64,000 bases of DNA, taken from Vineibacter terrae (GTDB taxonomy: Bacteria; Pseudomonadota; Alphaproteobacteria; Reyranellales; Reyranellaceae). Both the position numbers and the translations under genes were made by a program. This document shows, piece after piece, positions 42,014 through 50,765 of the stretch. Within the stretch, counting starts at the first letter, position 1. Each line of letters starts with the position of its first letter. Location of the stretch: assembly GCF_008039615.1 (NCBI RefSeq), contig NZ_VDUZ01000004.1:124001-188000 (forward strand). The letters run 5' to 3'. Under the pieces are notes generated by a model. It did not search any database, was not told the origin of the DNA, and saw nothing but the letters and a program-made list of their open reading frames with translations.

Positions 42014-42290
42014 GATCGCCCGCACGGTGCAGCGGCTTCCACCGCATCCGCCACTACGGTCTGTTCGCCAATGGGGAGCGCGCCGAGAACCTCGCCGGCG
42101 TCCGCTATCTGCTGGCTGTTCCGACACCGCAGCATGAGCTCCGCAACGCCGACACCAACGCCGACGAGCTACCGGCGCACGCCCTCCATGCTCGTGCTGC
42201 GGTGGCCGCATGATCATCATCGAGACGTTCGAACACGGCTCCGCACCCAGAACCCGTCCGCCCAGCCCGATCAGGATCGACACATCATGA
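42014..42290 (+). mobile_element. IS91-family transposase remnant
   Basis: GFHRIRHYGLFANGERAENL in one frame, then CGGRMIIIETFEHGSAPRTR ending RIDTS in another: the C-terminal region of IS91/ISCR-type Y2 transposases, with a frameshift between. The first 19 bases instead match the 3' end of the HTH gene at 38517 (IARTVQ). Upstream to 41918 nothing is seen. Confidence 0.75.
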
Positions 42291-42812
42291 CGCCGCTCAT
42301 TGGAGTACGACCCCCATGGCAGCCCGCTCTCACCGGCGGTCATCGACCGGCGACGCGCAGGCTCGCCTCAGCGTCGCCTCGGCCCACCCTCTTGCATATC
42401 AGTCCGATATCGGTGCTCTCTCAAGTGGCTCGCCTTGCCACTTCGTCCCCACCGGCGACAACCTCATCTCGCCCCAACTCGCTCGGTCCAGCCGACCGCG
42501 CACAATTGCCAACCTCACTATGCCCATAGCGCGCGGCAGCACCGGGCGAACTCGCCCCGCGGCTTCCTCCTTTGAGGCTTCTCGGACGCCTGCCGCTCGA
42601 GTCTGCGGCATCGTCCCTCACGCGGCGGGCGTCCGAGAACCCTTTAACATTGTCGGAAAACTGCGGCCTCTTCCGGAAGAACCAGAAATCAAGATAGGTT
42701 TCGTTGCCAGCTGGCCGCGGAATGTGCCGCTTGCTCGGGGGCAATGGATCAGCGGCCATGCCTACTGTCAGGCACTACACAATCGCGTAGTTCTTGCGAA
42801 TAGAGGTACAAC
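42291..42812. other. Gene-free tail of the IS91 remnant, with hairpin
   Basis: No credible gene. An inverted repeat at 42579-42596 and 42622-42639 (TTCTCGGACGCCTGCCGC, one mismatch) could be the element's end structure. The promoter of the large defence-like gene should lie at the right end. Confidence 0.5.
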
Positions 42813-45800
42813 ATGGCTGTTCCCGACTTCCAGACCTTGATGCTTCCGTTGTTGAAGCTGGCACGCGACGGTGAGCAGCATACCATGGCCGAAGCAGTCG
42901 AGCGGCTGGCCCAAGAGTTTCAGCTTTCCGACGATGACCGAGCGCAACTTCTCAAGAGCGGAGGGACGCGGCTGTACAATCGAGTCGGCTGGACATTGAC
43001 CTACCTCAAGAAGGCTGGCCTGCTCCAGGCCGTTGGGCCGGGACGCTTCCAACTGACGGATCGTGGGCGTGACGTACTCGCTAGCGAACCTACGGTCATT
43101 GATGTTGCTTTCCTGGAGACTCGGTTCCCCGAGATGTTGGACTTCCGAAAGGGCCGTTCCGGGGGCGAAGTCGCGGGCGAGGATCCGCCCGCGACATTCA
43201 ACACCGCCGATGGCACATGGAATCAGCGCGCAAGCGTCGAGGAGAGGGTCCGCGAGACGATAGAACGATCAATTCCGAATGAGCCGATGCGCCGTGCGGC
43301 CTTGAACTTTCTCGCGTCAGCGATCGAGAGCGCCGATGAGGAGCGCAGCAACGCATGGTACATACGCGAGACCGAGCACGGCCTTCGGCTCATGACGGGC
43401 CGTTTGCTAGCATGCGAAGTCGGGCGGTCGAAAATGCGCGTCAGCGTCATCGGACCTGTTGGTGACGATGTTCGCGGCGCTCTCGGAGCCGAGACCGAGG
43501 AAGACTCGGAGTTCAAGCAAGTTCCTGGAGGCCTGATCCTGACGTTGCCCGTGGAGCACGCGCCGAAAGCTCTCGCCTCGCTCAAGGATGGGCTCGATAG
43601 CTTCGTTGACTTGGCGATGGCGCGCGTGCGGCGTTCGGTGAGTCTCGAAGATCATGCCCCTGAAGCGGTAACATACATCGGCAGTGTCGTCGGCCGCGAG
43701 TTGCCGCAGCCAGAGCCGGTAGCCGGGGCCCAGGAGTCCGAACAACTCGACGATGCCACGGACGAGGACGATATTGGCGCTTCGCGCGAGCCTCGGGTGC
43801 GCGGGCGTGCGCCGATCTTTGAGCATGGTCAGCGCTCCATTGCGTCGCTGATGAGCGACATCGAGCGTGAGGTGATCGCTCTGCCTGACCTGCAGCGACC
43901 CTTCGTCTGGGAAGACACTAAGGTGCGTGATCTGCTTGACTCGCTTCTCCTGGGCTTTCCTGTGGGGACGCTCGTCTTCTGGCATGCATCCAGCGATAGG
44001 GACGCTCGTGCCCTCGGAGCGGAAAGACCAGGCCTCCGAGCCACGACTTTGGTCATTGATGGTCAGCAGCGTCTCACGTCCCTCTACGCCGTGATGCGGG
44101 GGGTCGAAGTCGTCGGCAAAGACGGTGCAATGCGAAAGATCATGATCGCATTCCGGCCGCGCGACGGACGATTCGAGGTTGCCGACGCAGCGATCCGCAA
44201 TGACCCTGAATTCCTGCCGAACGTGACCGAGCTCTGGGACGGGAAACGCCTTCCATCACAGCTCCGGCGCGATCTCATCAGCGGGCTTCGGGACAAGGGT
44301 CGTGCGGTCGACGACAAATACGAGGATGCCGTGGACCGCAATCTCGGTCGTGCGCATGCGATCAGCGATTACCGGTTCCCCACGGTGGACCTGCGGAAGA
44401 CGGCGACAACGCCGGACGAGAGCATTACGGAGGAAGACGTCGCCGAGATCTTCGTCCGTATCAACAATCAGGGAACGCGCCTCGGCCAAGCTGACTTTGT
44501 CCTAACGCTACTTTCCGTTTATCATGGCGAATTGCGCGAGCGAATCGAGGAGCGCTCGCGCGCGATGTCCCTGGGAACGGTCGTTGGGATCGATACACAA
44601 CAGCTTCTGCGGGCCGTGTGCGGCGTCGCCTTTGGTCGCGCACGAATGTCGGCCGTCTATCGCTATCTTCGCGGCGTCGATCCGGCGACCGGCGAAGCAG
44701 ACGCCGCCGGACGCTTGAAACGCTTGGGCCAACTCGACGATGCAGCGAAGGAGTGCATGGAACCCACGCCGTGGCGCGACTACTTGCTTCGCGTCAAGCA
44801 TGCGGGGTTCGTCAGCCAGGCGCTCGTTGCCTCCAAGAACGCCATCGTGAACGCCTATGCCTTCTACATCCGTGGCCGAAAAGCTGGTGTCCCGAAGAGC
44901 AAGCTCGACGAGATGATCGCGCGGTGGCTTTTCGGGTCGTTGCTTACGGCGCGCTATTCGGGTTCGTCGGAGACCATCTTTGAGCAGGACTTGGCTCGGG
45001 TTACCAGGCTAAGAGCTGATGACGCTGACGGCTTCGTGCGCGCACTCGACGACACGATGGGCGAGACCCTCACAGGCGACTACTGGACACACACTCTCGT
45101 CTCTGCGCTGGAAACGCAGAAGGCGCGGGCACCAGCGGCACTTGCCTTCCGAGCCGCCCAGGTCGTTCTCGGAACGCGGGCGCTTTTCTCGGACCAGCTC
45201 CTTCGAAACCTATTCGACCCGCCCGCAGGTGGTGGCCGGACCGCCAGCGAAGCTCACCATCTGTTTCCGACAACATGGCTCCACTCGCGTGGGATCCAGG
45301 AGCGTCGCCTTGTTAACCAGGTCGCCAATCTGGCGGACATCGGCTGGCACGAGAACAGTGTAATCGGCAGTCGGGGTCCCGCGGATTACGTTCCACGTCT
45401 ACGCGAGAGGCTCGCCATGGACGACAATCAGTGGGGCCGCATGTGCGCCGAGCACGCCCTTCCACTGGGATGGGAGTCGATGGAGTACGCGGAGTTTCTC
45501 CGCGAGCGGCGGCGAAGGATGGCGGACATCATTCGTGTCGCGTTCCGTCAACTCGGGGCCGCGCCAGACGCTCCGCCGCTCACGCCGCCGTGGTTTCTGC
45601 CAGGCGCCGAAGCCGTGTGGCAACGCATTGTGGAGACCGAGCGCGCACTGCGTGGCGTTGTTCGTGAGGTTTACTCTGCACGTTTCGGAGAGGCGGCCGC
45701 TCGGAAGATTGAGGAGGGCATACCTGAGCGCGAACGCGAGGCCCTCGCGCGTGCGCTCCGGGCGCGCCCCGCAGGATCGGCGCCGCTGAGTATCGTCGAC

Positions 45801-46034
45801 TACCTCTACCTCGCTCAGCTACCGCTTCTCCTGTTTTCGAAGGACGTCCAGCAGGAGGCCCGTGCTCGCTTCAGCAGGGCGGAGGATCCGAAGCAACGCC
45901 TCCTCGCTGCGATCGGCAAGATCGCGCCGGTCCGCAATGAGATTGCTCACGTCCGCGAAGTTGATCGCGACCGACTTCTTCGCGCGAGCGTCGCATGCAC
46001 CGACGTGTTGGAGATGCTGCAAGGTAGGATGTGA
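42813..46034 (+). CDS. Mrr-N / GmrSD (DUF262-DUF1524) / HEPN fusion, candidate defence nuclease
   Basis: 1073 residues. Residues 5-95: winged helix of the Mrr N-terminal type (LMLPLLKLARDGEQHTMAEA, NRVGWTLTYLKKAGLLQ). 100-340: unassigned, with NAWYIRETEHGLRLMTGRLL. 345-600: DUF262 NTPase (ALPDLQRPFVW 356-366, DGQQR 416-420, FVRINNQGTRLGQADF). About 790-860: DUF1524 HNH-like nuclease (EAHHLFPTTW, H815/H816, then QVANLADIGWHENSVIG). 930-1073: HEPN/Swt1-like end with RxxxxH (RNEIAH, 1041-1046). GmrSD enzymes cut modified phage DNA; HEPN domains cut RNA. Stand-alone in a debris island. AGAGG precedes the ATG. The activity is inferred from the modules. Confidence 0.85.
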   Translation: MAVPDFQTLMLPLLKLARDGEQHTMAEAVERLAQEFQLSDDDRAQLLKSGGTRLYNRVGWTLTYLKKAGLLQAVGPGRFQLTDRGRDVLASEPTVIDVAFLETRFPEMLDFRKGRSGGEVAGEDPPATFNTADGTWNQRASVEERVRETIERSIPNEPMRRAALNFLASAIESADEERSNAWYIRETEHGLRLMTGRLLACEVGRSKMRVSVIGPVGDDVRGALGAETEEDSEFKQVPGGLILTLPVEHAPKALASLKDGLDSFVDLAMARVRRSVSLEDHAPEAVTYIGSVVGRELPQPEPVAGAQESEQLDDATDEDDIGASREPRVRGRAPIFEHGQRSIASLMSDIEREVIALPDLQRPFVWEDTKVRDLLDSLLLGFPVGTLVFWHASSDRDARALGAERPGLRATTLVIDGQQRLTSLYAVMRGVEVVGKDGAMRKIMIAFRPRDGRFEVADAAIRNDPEFLPNVTELWDGKRLPSQLRRDLISGLRDKGRAVDDKYEDAVDRNLGRAHAISDYRFPTVDLRKTATTPDESITEEDVAEIFVRINNQGTRLGQADFVLTLLSVYHGELRERIEERSRAMSLGTVVGIDTQQLLRAVCGVAFGRARMSAVYRYLRGVDPATGEADAAGRLKRLGQLDDAAKECMEPTPWRDYLLRVKHAGFVSQALVASKNAIVNAYAFYIRGRKAGVPKSKLDEMIARWLFGSLLTARYSGSSETIFEQDLARVTRLRADDADGFVRALDDTMGETLTGDYWTHTLVSALETQKARAPAALAFRAAQVVLGTRALFSDQLLRNLFDPPAGGGRTASEAHHLFPTTWLHSRGIQERRLVNQVANLADIGWHENSVIGSRGPADYVPRLRERLAMDDNQWGRMCAEHALPLGWESMEYAEFLRERRRRMADIIRVAFRQLGAAPDAPPLTPPWFLPGAEAVWQRIVETERALRGVVREVYSARFGEAAARKIEEGIPEREREALARALRARPAGSAPLSIVDYLYLAQLPLLLFSKDVQQEARARFSRAEDPKQRLLAAIGKIAPVRNEIAHVREVDRDRLLRASVACTDVLEMLQGRM

Positions 46035-46166
46035 GACCGGAACAGATTTTTCACGGCAGTGCCAAGTCTGCGCGAGAAATGGGCAACTCAGCAACGACTA
46101 TGACCTATTTCACGCAGCCGAAATCGAGTGCAATCACGGCAATGGGCTCAGGACGGCAGCTTAGGG

Positions 46167-46787
46167 TCAGGGGACTAAACCGCTCGCGCGGTAGTTGTCG
46201 GGGAGCGCCAGAAACAACTGCGGCGTCGGTGCCGCCGGCGCCATACCGCTCGCCTTCAGCCTGTAGACCCGTACAGGCCAGGCGATATTCTTGAGCGGCC
46301 GCTCGCCGGCATTCCTCGAAGGCGATGTCGAGCTTGCCGCGCACGTCCTCCTGGACCCGGCCCGAGACGCAGATGCCGCCCGGCGCCGCCAGCTCCTGCA
46401 GCCGCGCCGCCACGTTCACCCCGTCGCCGAAGATGTCGTCGCCATCGATGATGGTGTCGCCGATGTTCACGCCAATGCGGAATTCGATGCGGCGTTCCGC
46501 CGGCACATCCGCATTGTGCGCGGCGAGGGCCGTCTGCATGTCTACGACGCAGCGCACCGCGTCGACCACGCTGGCAAACTCCAGCAGCAGGCCGTCGCCG
46601 ATCGTCTTCACGATCCGCCGCCATGCTCGCTGATCTTCGGGTCAATCAGCTCACGCCGTAGCGTCTTGAGTGCCGCGAGCGTGCCGCTTTCGTCACGGCC
46701 CACGAGGCGGGAGTAGCCCGACACATCGGCCGACACGATCGCCGCCAGTCGTCGCTGCTCGCGGGGCACCCGGGTCCCCCAAATCAC
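46167..46787 (-). pseudogene. Adenylate cyclase pseudogene, two frameshifts
   Basis: Class III cyclase pieces in three frames: RRLAAIVSADVSGYSRLVGR to DPKISEHGG, then KTIGDGLLLEFASVVDAVRC and IDGDDIFGDGVNVAARLQEL, then GERPLKNIAWPVRVYRLKAS. The first break is a missing base in GGCGGCGGATC (about 46620), the second near 46316. Both metal-binding Asp segments survive but not in one frame. GTG at 46787 is the likely old start. The usual TPR half is absent. Confidence 0.85.
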
Positions 46788-47113
46788 ACCCTATGCCTTG
46801 CACTCTAGGGATCGGACCCATCACAGGCAATCGTGGTCAATGTCAGCTTTGGGTCAAGCCAGGCTGAAACGGGTAAGGCGGACCTGACCCCGCCTGGAAC
46901 AAAGTCCTTGTTCTCCCATCGAGAATGGTATATGAGTCCGATCTGAGTTCGCGTTCCCGTCGCCGGGGCCAACGGGCGTTTTCGTGGGCCCCGTCGCAAG
47001 GGGCAAGGCCGCCGCCGGGTCGATATCGGGCGCTTCGTCCGCTCCACGCCACGGAGCACGCCGCCGCCGGGCCGTAGCACGGGCGTTTCCGTCGGCTGCT
47101 GCCGTCAAGCAGC
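46788..47113. other. Intergenic region
   Basis: No gene seen. GC-rich inverted blocks (GCCGCCGCCGGG repeated) occur near 47008-47085. The promoter for the DUF3987 gene is not recognisable. Confidence 0.4.
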
Positions 47114-49396
47114 ATGTCCGCCGCCGCCGTCGCAACGGCCGGCATCCCTTCCACCATGATTGAGTGGCGCCCCATGAGCGCACGCGATTTCGCGGACCTG
47201 ACCCATGCCGACCACGGCACGCCGCTGCGGTGGTGGCGCTACACCGATGGCTTCGCCGTCGCCAACTTCGTCGACCGCACCGGCCGGATCATCATCATGC
47301 CGGCGGTGCGCAACGGCGAGCGCTGCTACTGGCACGAGCCACTGCCGCCGTTGCCGCTCTATCGCGCGGCGGCGCTCGCGGCGCGGCCCGATGCGCCGGT
47401 GCTGGTGGTCGAGAGCGAGACGGCGGCCGAGGCCGCCGGCGTGTTGTTCCCCGACCATGTGTGCACGAGCTGGCCGGGCGGCAGCAACGCCGTCAACAAG
47501 GCCGATCTCGGGCCGCTGCAGGGGCGCGACGTCATTCTCTGGCCGGACAACGACGGCGCGGGCCTGACGGCGATGGCGCGCCTGCAGACCCGGCTGCAGA
47601 GTGTCGCGCGCACCGTGGCCAAGGTCGATGTGCCGCGATCATGGCCCAACGGCTGGGATGTCGCCAAAAGCCCGCCGGCCGGCACCACGCCCGATACGCT
47701 GCGGGCCATGCTGCGCGACGCGGGCGGCGGCATTCGCGCTCAGCCACGTCAAGAAGGGGGCGAAACGAATCGCGCGGCATCGCCCGATGCGCCCGGCGCG
47801 CGCCACTCCAGTGGCGCACCGGCCCGAAGGGCCGGCTCATGGCCTGACACTGCTTCTGATCCGGCGCTGCGCGCCGGCGCGCCACTTCAGGGTGGGCTTG
47901 CCCGCCCGCAGTGGCGCGCTCCCGGCAATGACGAGCAAGCATGCGACGAAGACCCTGCCGGCCCCGTCGCCGTTTCATCCAGTCCTGCGCCGTCGCCCGA
48001 CAGCGCGTGGCCCGAGCCTGACCTGTCGTTGCTGGACGGCCATCGCGGCCACCTCCCGGCGTTCCCGGTCGGGGTCCTGCCGGCGTTCTGGCGCGACGGG
48101 TGCGGGCGTGCAGCGCAGGATGCGGGCGCTCCGGTCGACTATCTCGCGCTGGCGCTGCTGGCCGTTGGCGCCAGCCTGATCGGCACGGCGCGGCGCATCA
48201 GTCCGGTGCCGGCGTGGACGGAGCCCTGCGTGCTGTGGGCAGCGCTGGTGGGCGGCCGGTCGTCGGGCAAGACGCGCGGCCAGGAGGCGGTGCTGCGGCT
48301 GCTGCGCGTGCTGGAGGACAGCCTGGGCACGACCAGCGACGCCGCGCGCCACCGCCATCTCGCGGCGCTGGAGTCGGCGCGCCAGGTCGCGCGCTGGTGG
48401 CGCCAGCAGGTGCACAACACGGCCATGGCCGGGGCCGAGCCGCCGGAGCTGCCGCCGGACGCGGTGGCGCCGCCGCCGCTGCGTCAGCTGATCACCGGCG
48501 AGCCCGCGGTCGAGACGCTGGCCGACATGCTGCGCGGCCATCGGCGCGGCATCCTGATGGCGCCCGGCGCGCTCGCGGGCTGGCTCGACAGCACGGCGCG
48601 GCGCGTCAGGCGCCATCGCAATCGATCCGCCTGGCTGAGATGGTGGTCGGCGATCCCGCCGGAGGCCGCCGTGTCCGTTCTGGGCACGATGGAGCCTGGC
48701 AGCACCGCGGCGGCCGTCGCCGGCGACGACGGGCTGGCGGCGCGGCTGCTGTTTGCGTGCCCGGAACCCAGGCCGCCGCAGGCGCTGTCCGACCGCGCCG
48801 CGCCGCTGGGCCCCGCGGCGCTGGCGGCGCTGGCCCGGTTGCGCGACCTGCCGGAGCCGCCGCGCGTGGTGCCGCTGTCTGCCGGGGCGCGCCTCCGCTT
48901 CGAGGATTTCCGGCAGGCGCACGCGGTCGCGGCCAGCCGGCTCGATGGCGCCGAGGCGGCGTGGTGGAGCAAGGGGCCGGCCAGCGTGCTGCGCCTGGCC
49001 GGTGTGATGGCATTCCTCGCCTGGGCGTCGCAGCCGGAGGGAACGGCCGAACCGCCGATGCTGGAGCTCGGCACGCTGGAGGCCGGTGCCGGCCTGTGGC
49101 AACGCTATCTGTGGCCGCACGCGCGGGCGGTGCTCCGTTCCGGCGGCATCGATCGGGAGCCTGACATCAAGGTGCTGCGGTGGATCAGGCAGCATGCCAA
49201 GACGCAGGTCTCGCGCGAGGACCTGCGTGCCCGTGCGCTGTGCCGGACCTGCGACGCCGGCGAGACCGACGTCATCGCCGCGCGGCTGGTGGCGGAGGGC
49301 TGGCTGCGGCCGGTCGAGAACGTGCACAGGCCGCCGGGCAGGCCACCGGTCCGCTGGGTGGTCCATCCCAGGCTCTGCGAGGCGCGCGATGCGTGA
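47114..49396 (+). CDS. TOPRIM/DUF3987 primase-helicase-like protein
   Basis: 760 residues. An N-terminal TOPRIM-like part (VLVVESETAAEAAGVLFPDH, GRDVILWPDNDGAGLTAMAR), then a DUF3987 domain with a Walker A-like loop (LVGGRSSGKTRGQEAVL) and a winged-helix end (IRQHAKTQVSREDLRARALC). Such proteins come from phages, plasmids and integrated elements, where they assist replication. A dispersed repeat (47791-47926) sits in frame between the two parts. The start could be 47114, 47156 or 47174; the homology begins at SARDFADLTHADHGTPLRWW, favouring 47174. Confidence 0.8.
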   Translation: MSAAAVATAGIPSTMIEWRPMSARDFADLTHADHGTPLRWWRYTDGFAVANFVDRTGRIIIMPAVRNGERCYWHEPLPPLPLYRAAALAARPDAPVLVVESETAAEAAGVLFPDHVCTSWPGGSNAVNKADLGPLQGRDVILWPDNDGAGLTAMARLQTRLQSVARTVAKVDVPRSWPNGWDVAKSPPAGTTPDTLRAMLRDAGGGIRAQPRQEGGETNRAASPDAPGARHSSGAPARRAGSWPDTASDPALRAGAPLQGGLARPQWRAPGNDEQACDEDPAGPVAVSSSPAPSPDSAWPEPDLSLLDGHRGHLPAFPVGVLPAFWRDGCGRAAQDAGAPVDYLALALLAVGASLIGTARRISPVPAWTEPCVLWAALVGGRSSGKTRGQEAVLRLLRVLEDSLGTTSDAARHRHLAALESARQVARWWRQQVHNTAMAGAEPPELPPDAVAPPPLRQLITGEPAVETLADMLRGHRRGILMAPGALAGWLDSTARRVRRHRNRSAWLRWWSAIPPEAAVSVLGTMEPGSTAAAVAGDDGLAARLLFACPEPRPPQALSDRAAPLGPAALAALARLRDLPEPPRVVPLSAGARLRFEDFRQAHAVAASRLDGAEAAWWSKGPASVLRLAGVMAFLAWASQPEGTAEPPMLELGTLEAGAGLWQRYLWPHARAVLRSGGIDREPDIKVLRWIRQHAKTQVSREDLRARALCRTCDAGETDVIAARLVAEGWLRPVENVHRPPGRPPVRWVVHPRLCEARDA
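47791..47926. repeat. Family-2 repeat inside a coding region
   Basis: GCGCGCCACTCCAGTGGCGC at one end and GTGGCGCGCTCCCGGC at the other, sharing ends with the intergenic copy at 9838-9976. About 135 bases, read through as a low-complexity Ala/Arg/Pro linker without a stop. Confidence 0.7.
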
Positions 49397-49520
49397 GGCA
49401 GGGTTTGCGGTAGTTTCCGGTAGTGGGAGGCGACCCGCCAACCGCCTGCAAGCAAAGGTGGATTCGATTCCCGGTATATCCGGTAGCCAATTTTTCCCTC
49501 GGCGAGGGAAGGGCCTTCCC

Positions 49521-49814
49521 GTCATCCCGAGCGTTTGTGATTTTAGTTTCGACTACCTTCCCCCGCTTGCGGGGGAAGGTGCCCGATAGAGGCGTTTCGA
49601 CGCGAAGCGTCGAAACGCCGGAGACGGATGGGGGGTGGTGCAACAGCGCGGATGCTCGATGGAATGCACCATTTGCGTTGAAGCGTCCCCCATCCGGCGC
49701 TTCGCGCTACCTTCCCCCGCAAGCGGGGGAAGGTAGTCGAAACCGACATTCCCGCTCATATGCGATCGCCCTGCCCTCCGGGGGAAGATTAAAATCACGA
49801 ACGCTCGGGATGAC
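49521..49814. repeat. Large nested palindromic composite
   Basis: The outer pair GTCATCCCGAGCG(TT)TGTGATTTTA / TAAAATCACGAACGCTCGGGATGAC encloses an inner element with ends GTTTCGACTACCTTCCCCC (49547-49743), which itself contains GGCGTTTCGACGC hairpins. One element appears to have inserted in another. It fills most of the 545-bp gap before the copper cluster. Confidence 0.85.
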
Positions 49815-49877
49815 AGAGAGCGCGGCGGCACGATCACACGCCACGCGCGATGGCTCCATCCCGCAAAGAATGAAGCT

Positions 49878-49889
49878 TCCCACGTGGGA
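49878..49889. promoter_or_regulatory. Palindrome resembling a copper operator
   Basis: TCCCAC-GTGGGA, close to the CueR dyad at 22772-22788 (CTTCCCAC-G-GTGGGAAG), about 55 bases ahead of the first gene of the copper cluster. On the plus strand no matching -35 is seen, so the call is tentative. Confidence 0.4.
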
Positions 49890-49941
49890 GGGTGAACGGA
49901 GCGTCTTGCGAACGCCATCATCGCTCATTAGGTTGCGCGTC

Positions 49942-50343
49942 ATGTTCGGTTGTCTGCGGCTCTTCCGCGTCCTGTTGGCGTGGCTGGCGATCGTCGCGTA
50001 CGTGGCGCCCGTGGCGGCGCACGGCGCCGCCAGCACGCATGCGCACACCCAGGCGCCGAGCTGTCACGACGAGGCGGGCGATCGCGCCGTGTCGGGACAC
50101 GCGCCGGCGACACCCGAGGTGGCGCCCGTCGATACCGATGATACGCATGGCGCCACGCCGGGCCCATCCGCGATGTGCTGCGTGGCGATGTGCGCTCCGG
50201 CCTTGCCGTCGTCGCCGCTGATCAGCGCCTGGTCGCCCCGGGTGCATGTCACCAGCGACAGCAGTGTTGCTGACGGGATCTTCGTGGCCTTCGTCACGCG
50301 CCTGGACCGGCCACCGAAGCCGGGCATCGCGCCCATCGGCTGA
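49942..50343 (+). CDS. Small exported His/Cys protein of the copper cluster (DUF2946-like)
   Basis: 133 residues. Signal peptide (RVLLAWLAIVAYVAPVAA), a His-rich start of the mature part (HGAASTHAHTQAPSCHDEAG), a MCCVAMCAPALP cysteine block and a VTRLDRPPKPG tail. The tail and cysteines resemble 10192-10554 and the DUF2946 group seen near copper genes. First gene in the cluster; 203 bases before the lipoprotein gene. Function unknown; metal binding likely. Confidence 0.7.
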   Translation: MFGCLRLFRVLLAWLAIVAYVAPVAAHGAASTHAHTQAPSCHDEAGDRAVSGHAPATPEVAPVDTDDTHGATPGPSAMCCVAMCAPALPSSPLISAWSPRVHVTSDSSVADGIFVAFVTRLDRPPKPGIAPIG

Positions 50344-50546
50344 CGACGCCTGACGTCTTCTTCTCTTCCCGTCGTCATCAGGAGAACCGACACGCCTTTC
50401 CCCAGGGAAAGGGGCGGTCGGGCGTCCTCGCAGCCGAGCGCTGAGCCTCGCATGCGCGTGCACTGCGCCGTGCCGGCACCGTCATCCTGACTCCAGCTGA
50501 CGTCCAGCACCGCGCCTGCCGCGGAACGCCGGGACACGAGGACTGC

Positions 50547-50765
50547 ATGAAGATCTCCGTATTGGCCGCCGCTGCCCTGGCTTTGGGCGGGTGCGCCGCC
50601 GCCCTGCCGGCCGATCCGATCGGCCCCGATCCGGCCGACAGCGCCGTGCCTGTCGCCACGCCGCGCTACGTGCCGGTGACCTCGGGCGCCACCGACTACC
50701 GGCCGGTCGAGCCCAGGTCGTGGCGTGACATGAACGATCGCGTCGCGCCCCGGAGGACGCCGTGA
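50547..50765 (+). CDS. Small lipoprotein before cusC
   Basis: 72 residues. Lipobox LALGGC gives a lipidated Cys at about 16; the mature part is short and proline-rich (YVPVTSGATDYRPVEPRSWR). Its stop overlaps the GTG of the TolC-like gene (GTGA), showing tight coupling. It probably accompanies the efflux channel at the outer membrane. No family recognised. Confidence 0.75.
   Translation: MKISVLAAAALALGGCAAALPADPIGPDPADSAVPVATPRYVPVTSGATDYRPVEPRSWRDMNDRVAPRRTP

Noticed and set aside
42316-42840. 174-codon plus-strand frame before the defence-like gene
   Set aside because: Low-complexity Ser/Pro/Arg translation over the IS91 tail and its hairpin; no domain or ribosome site.
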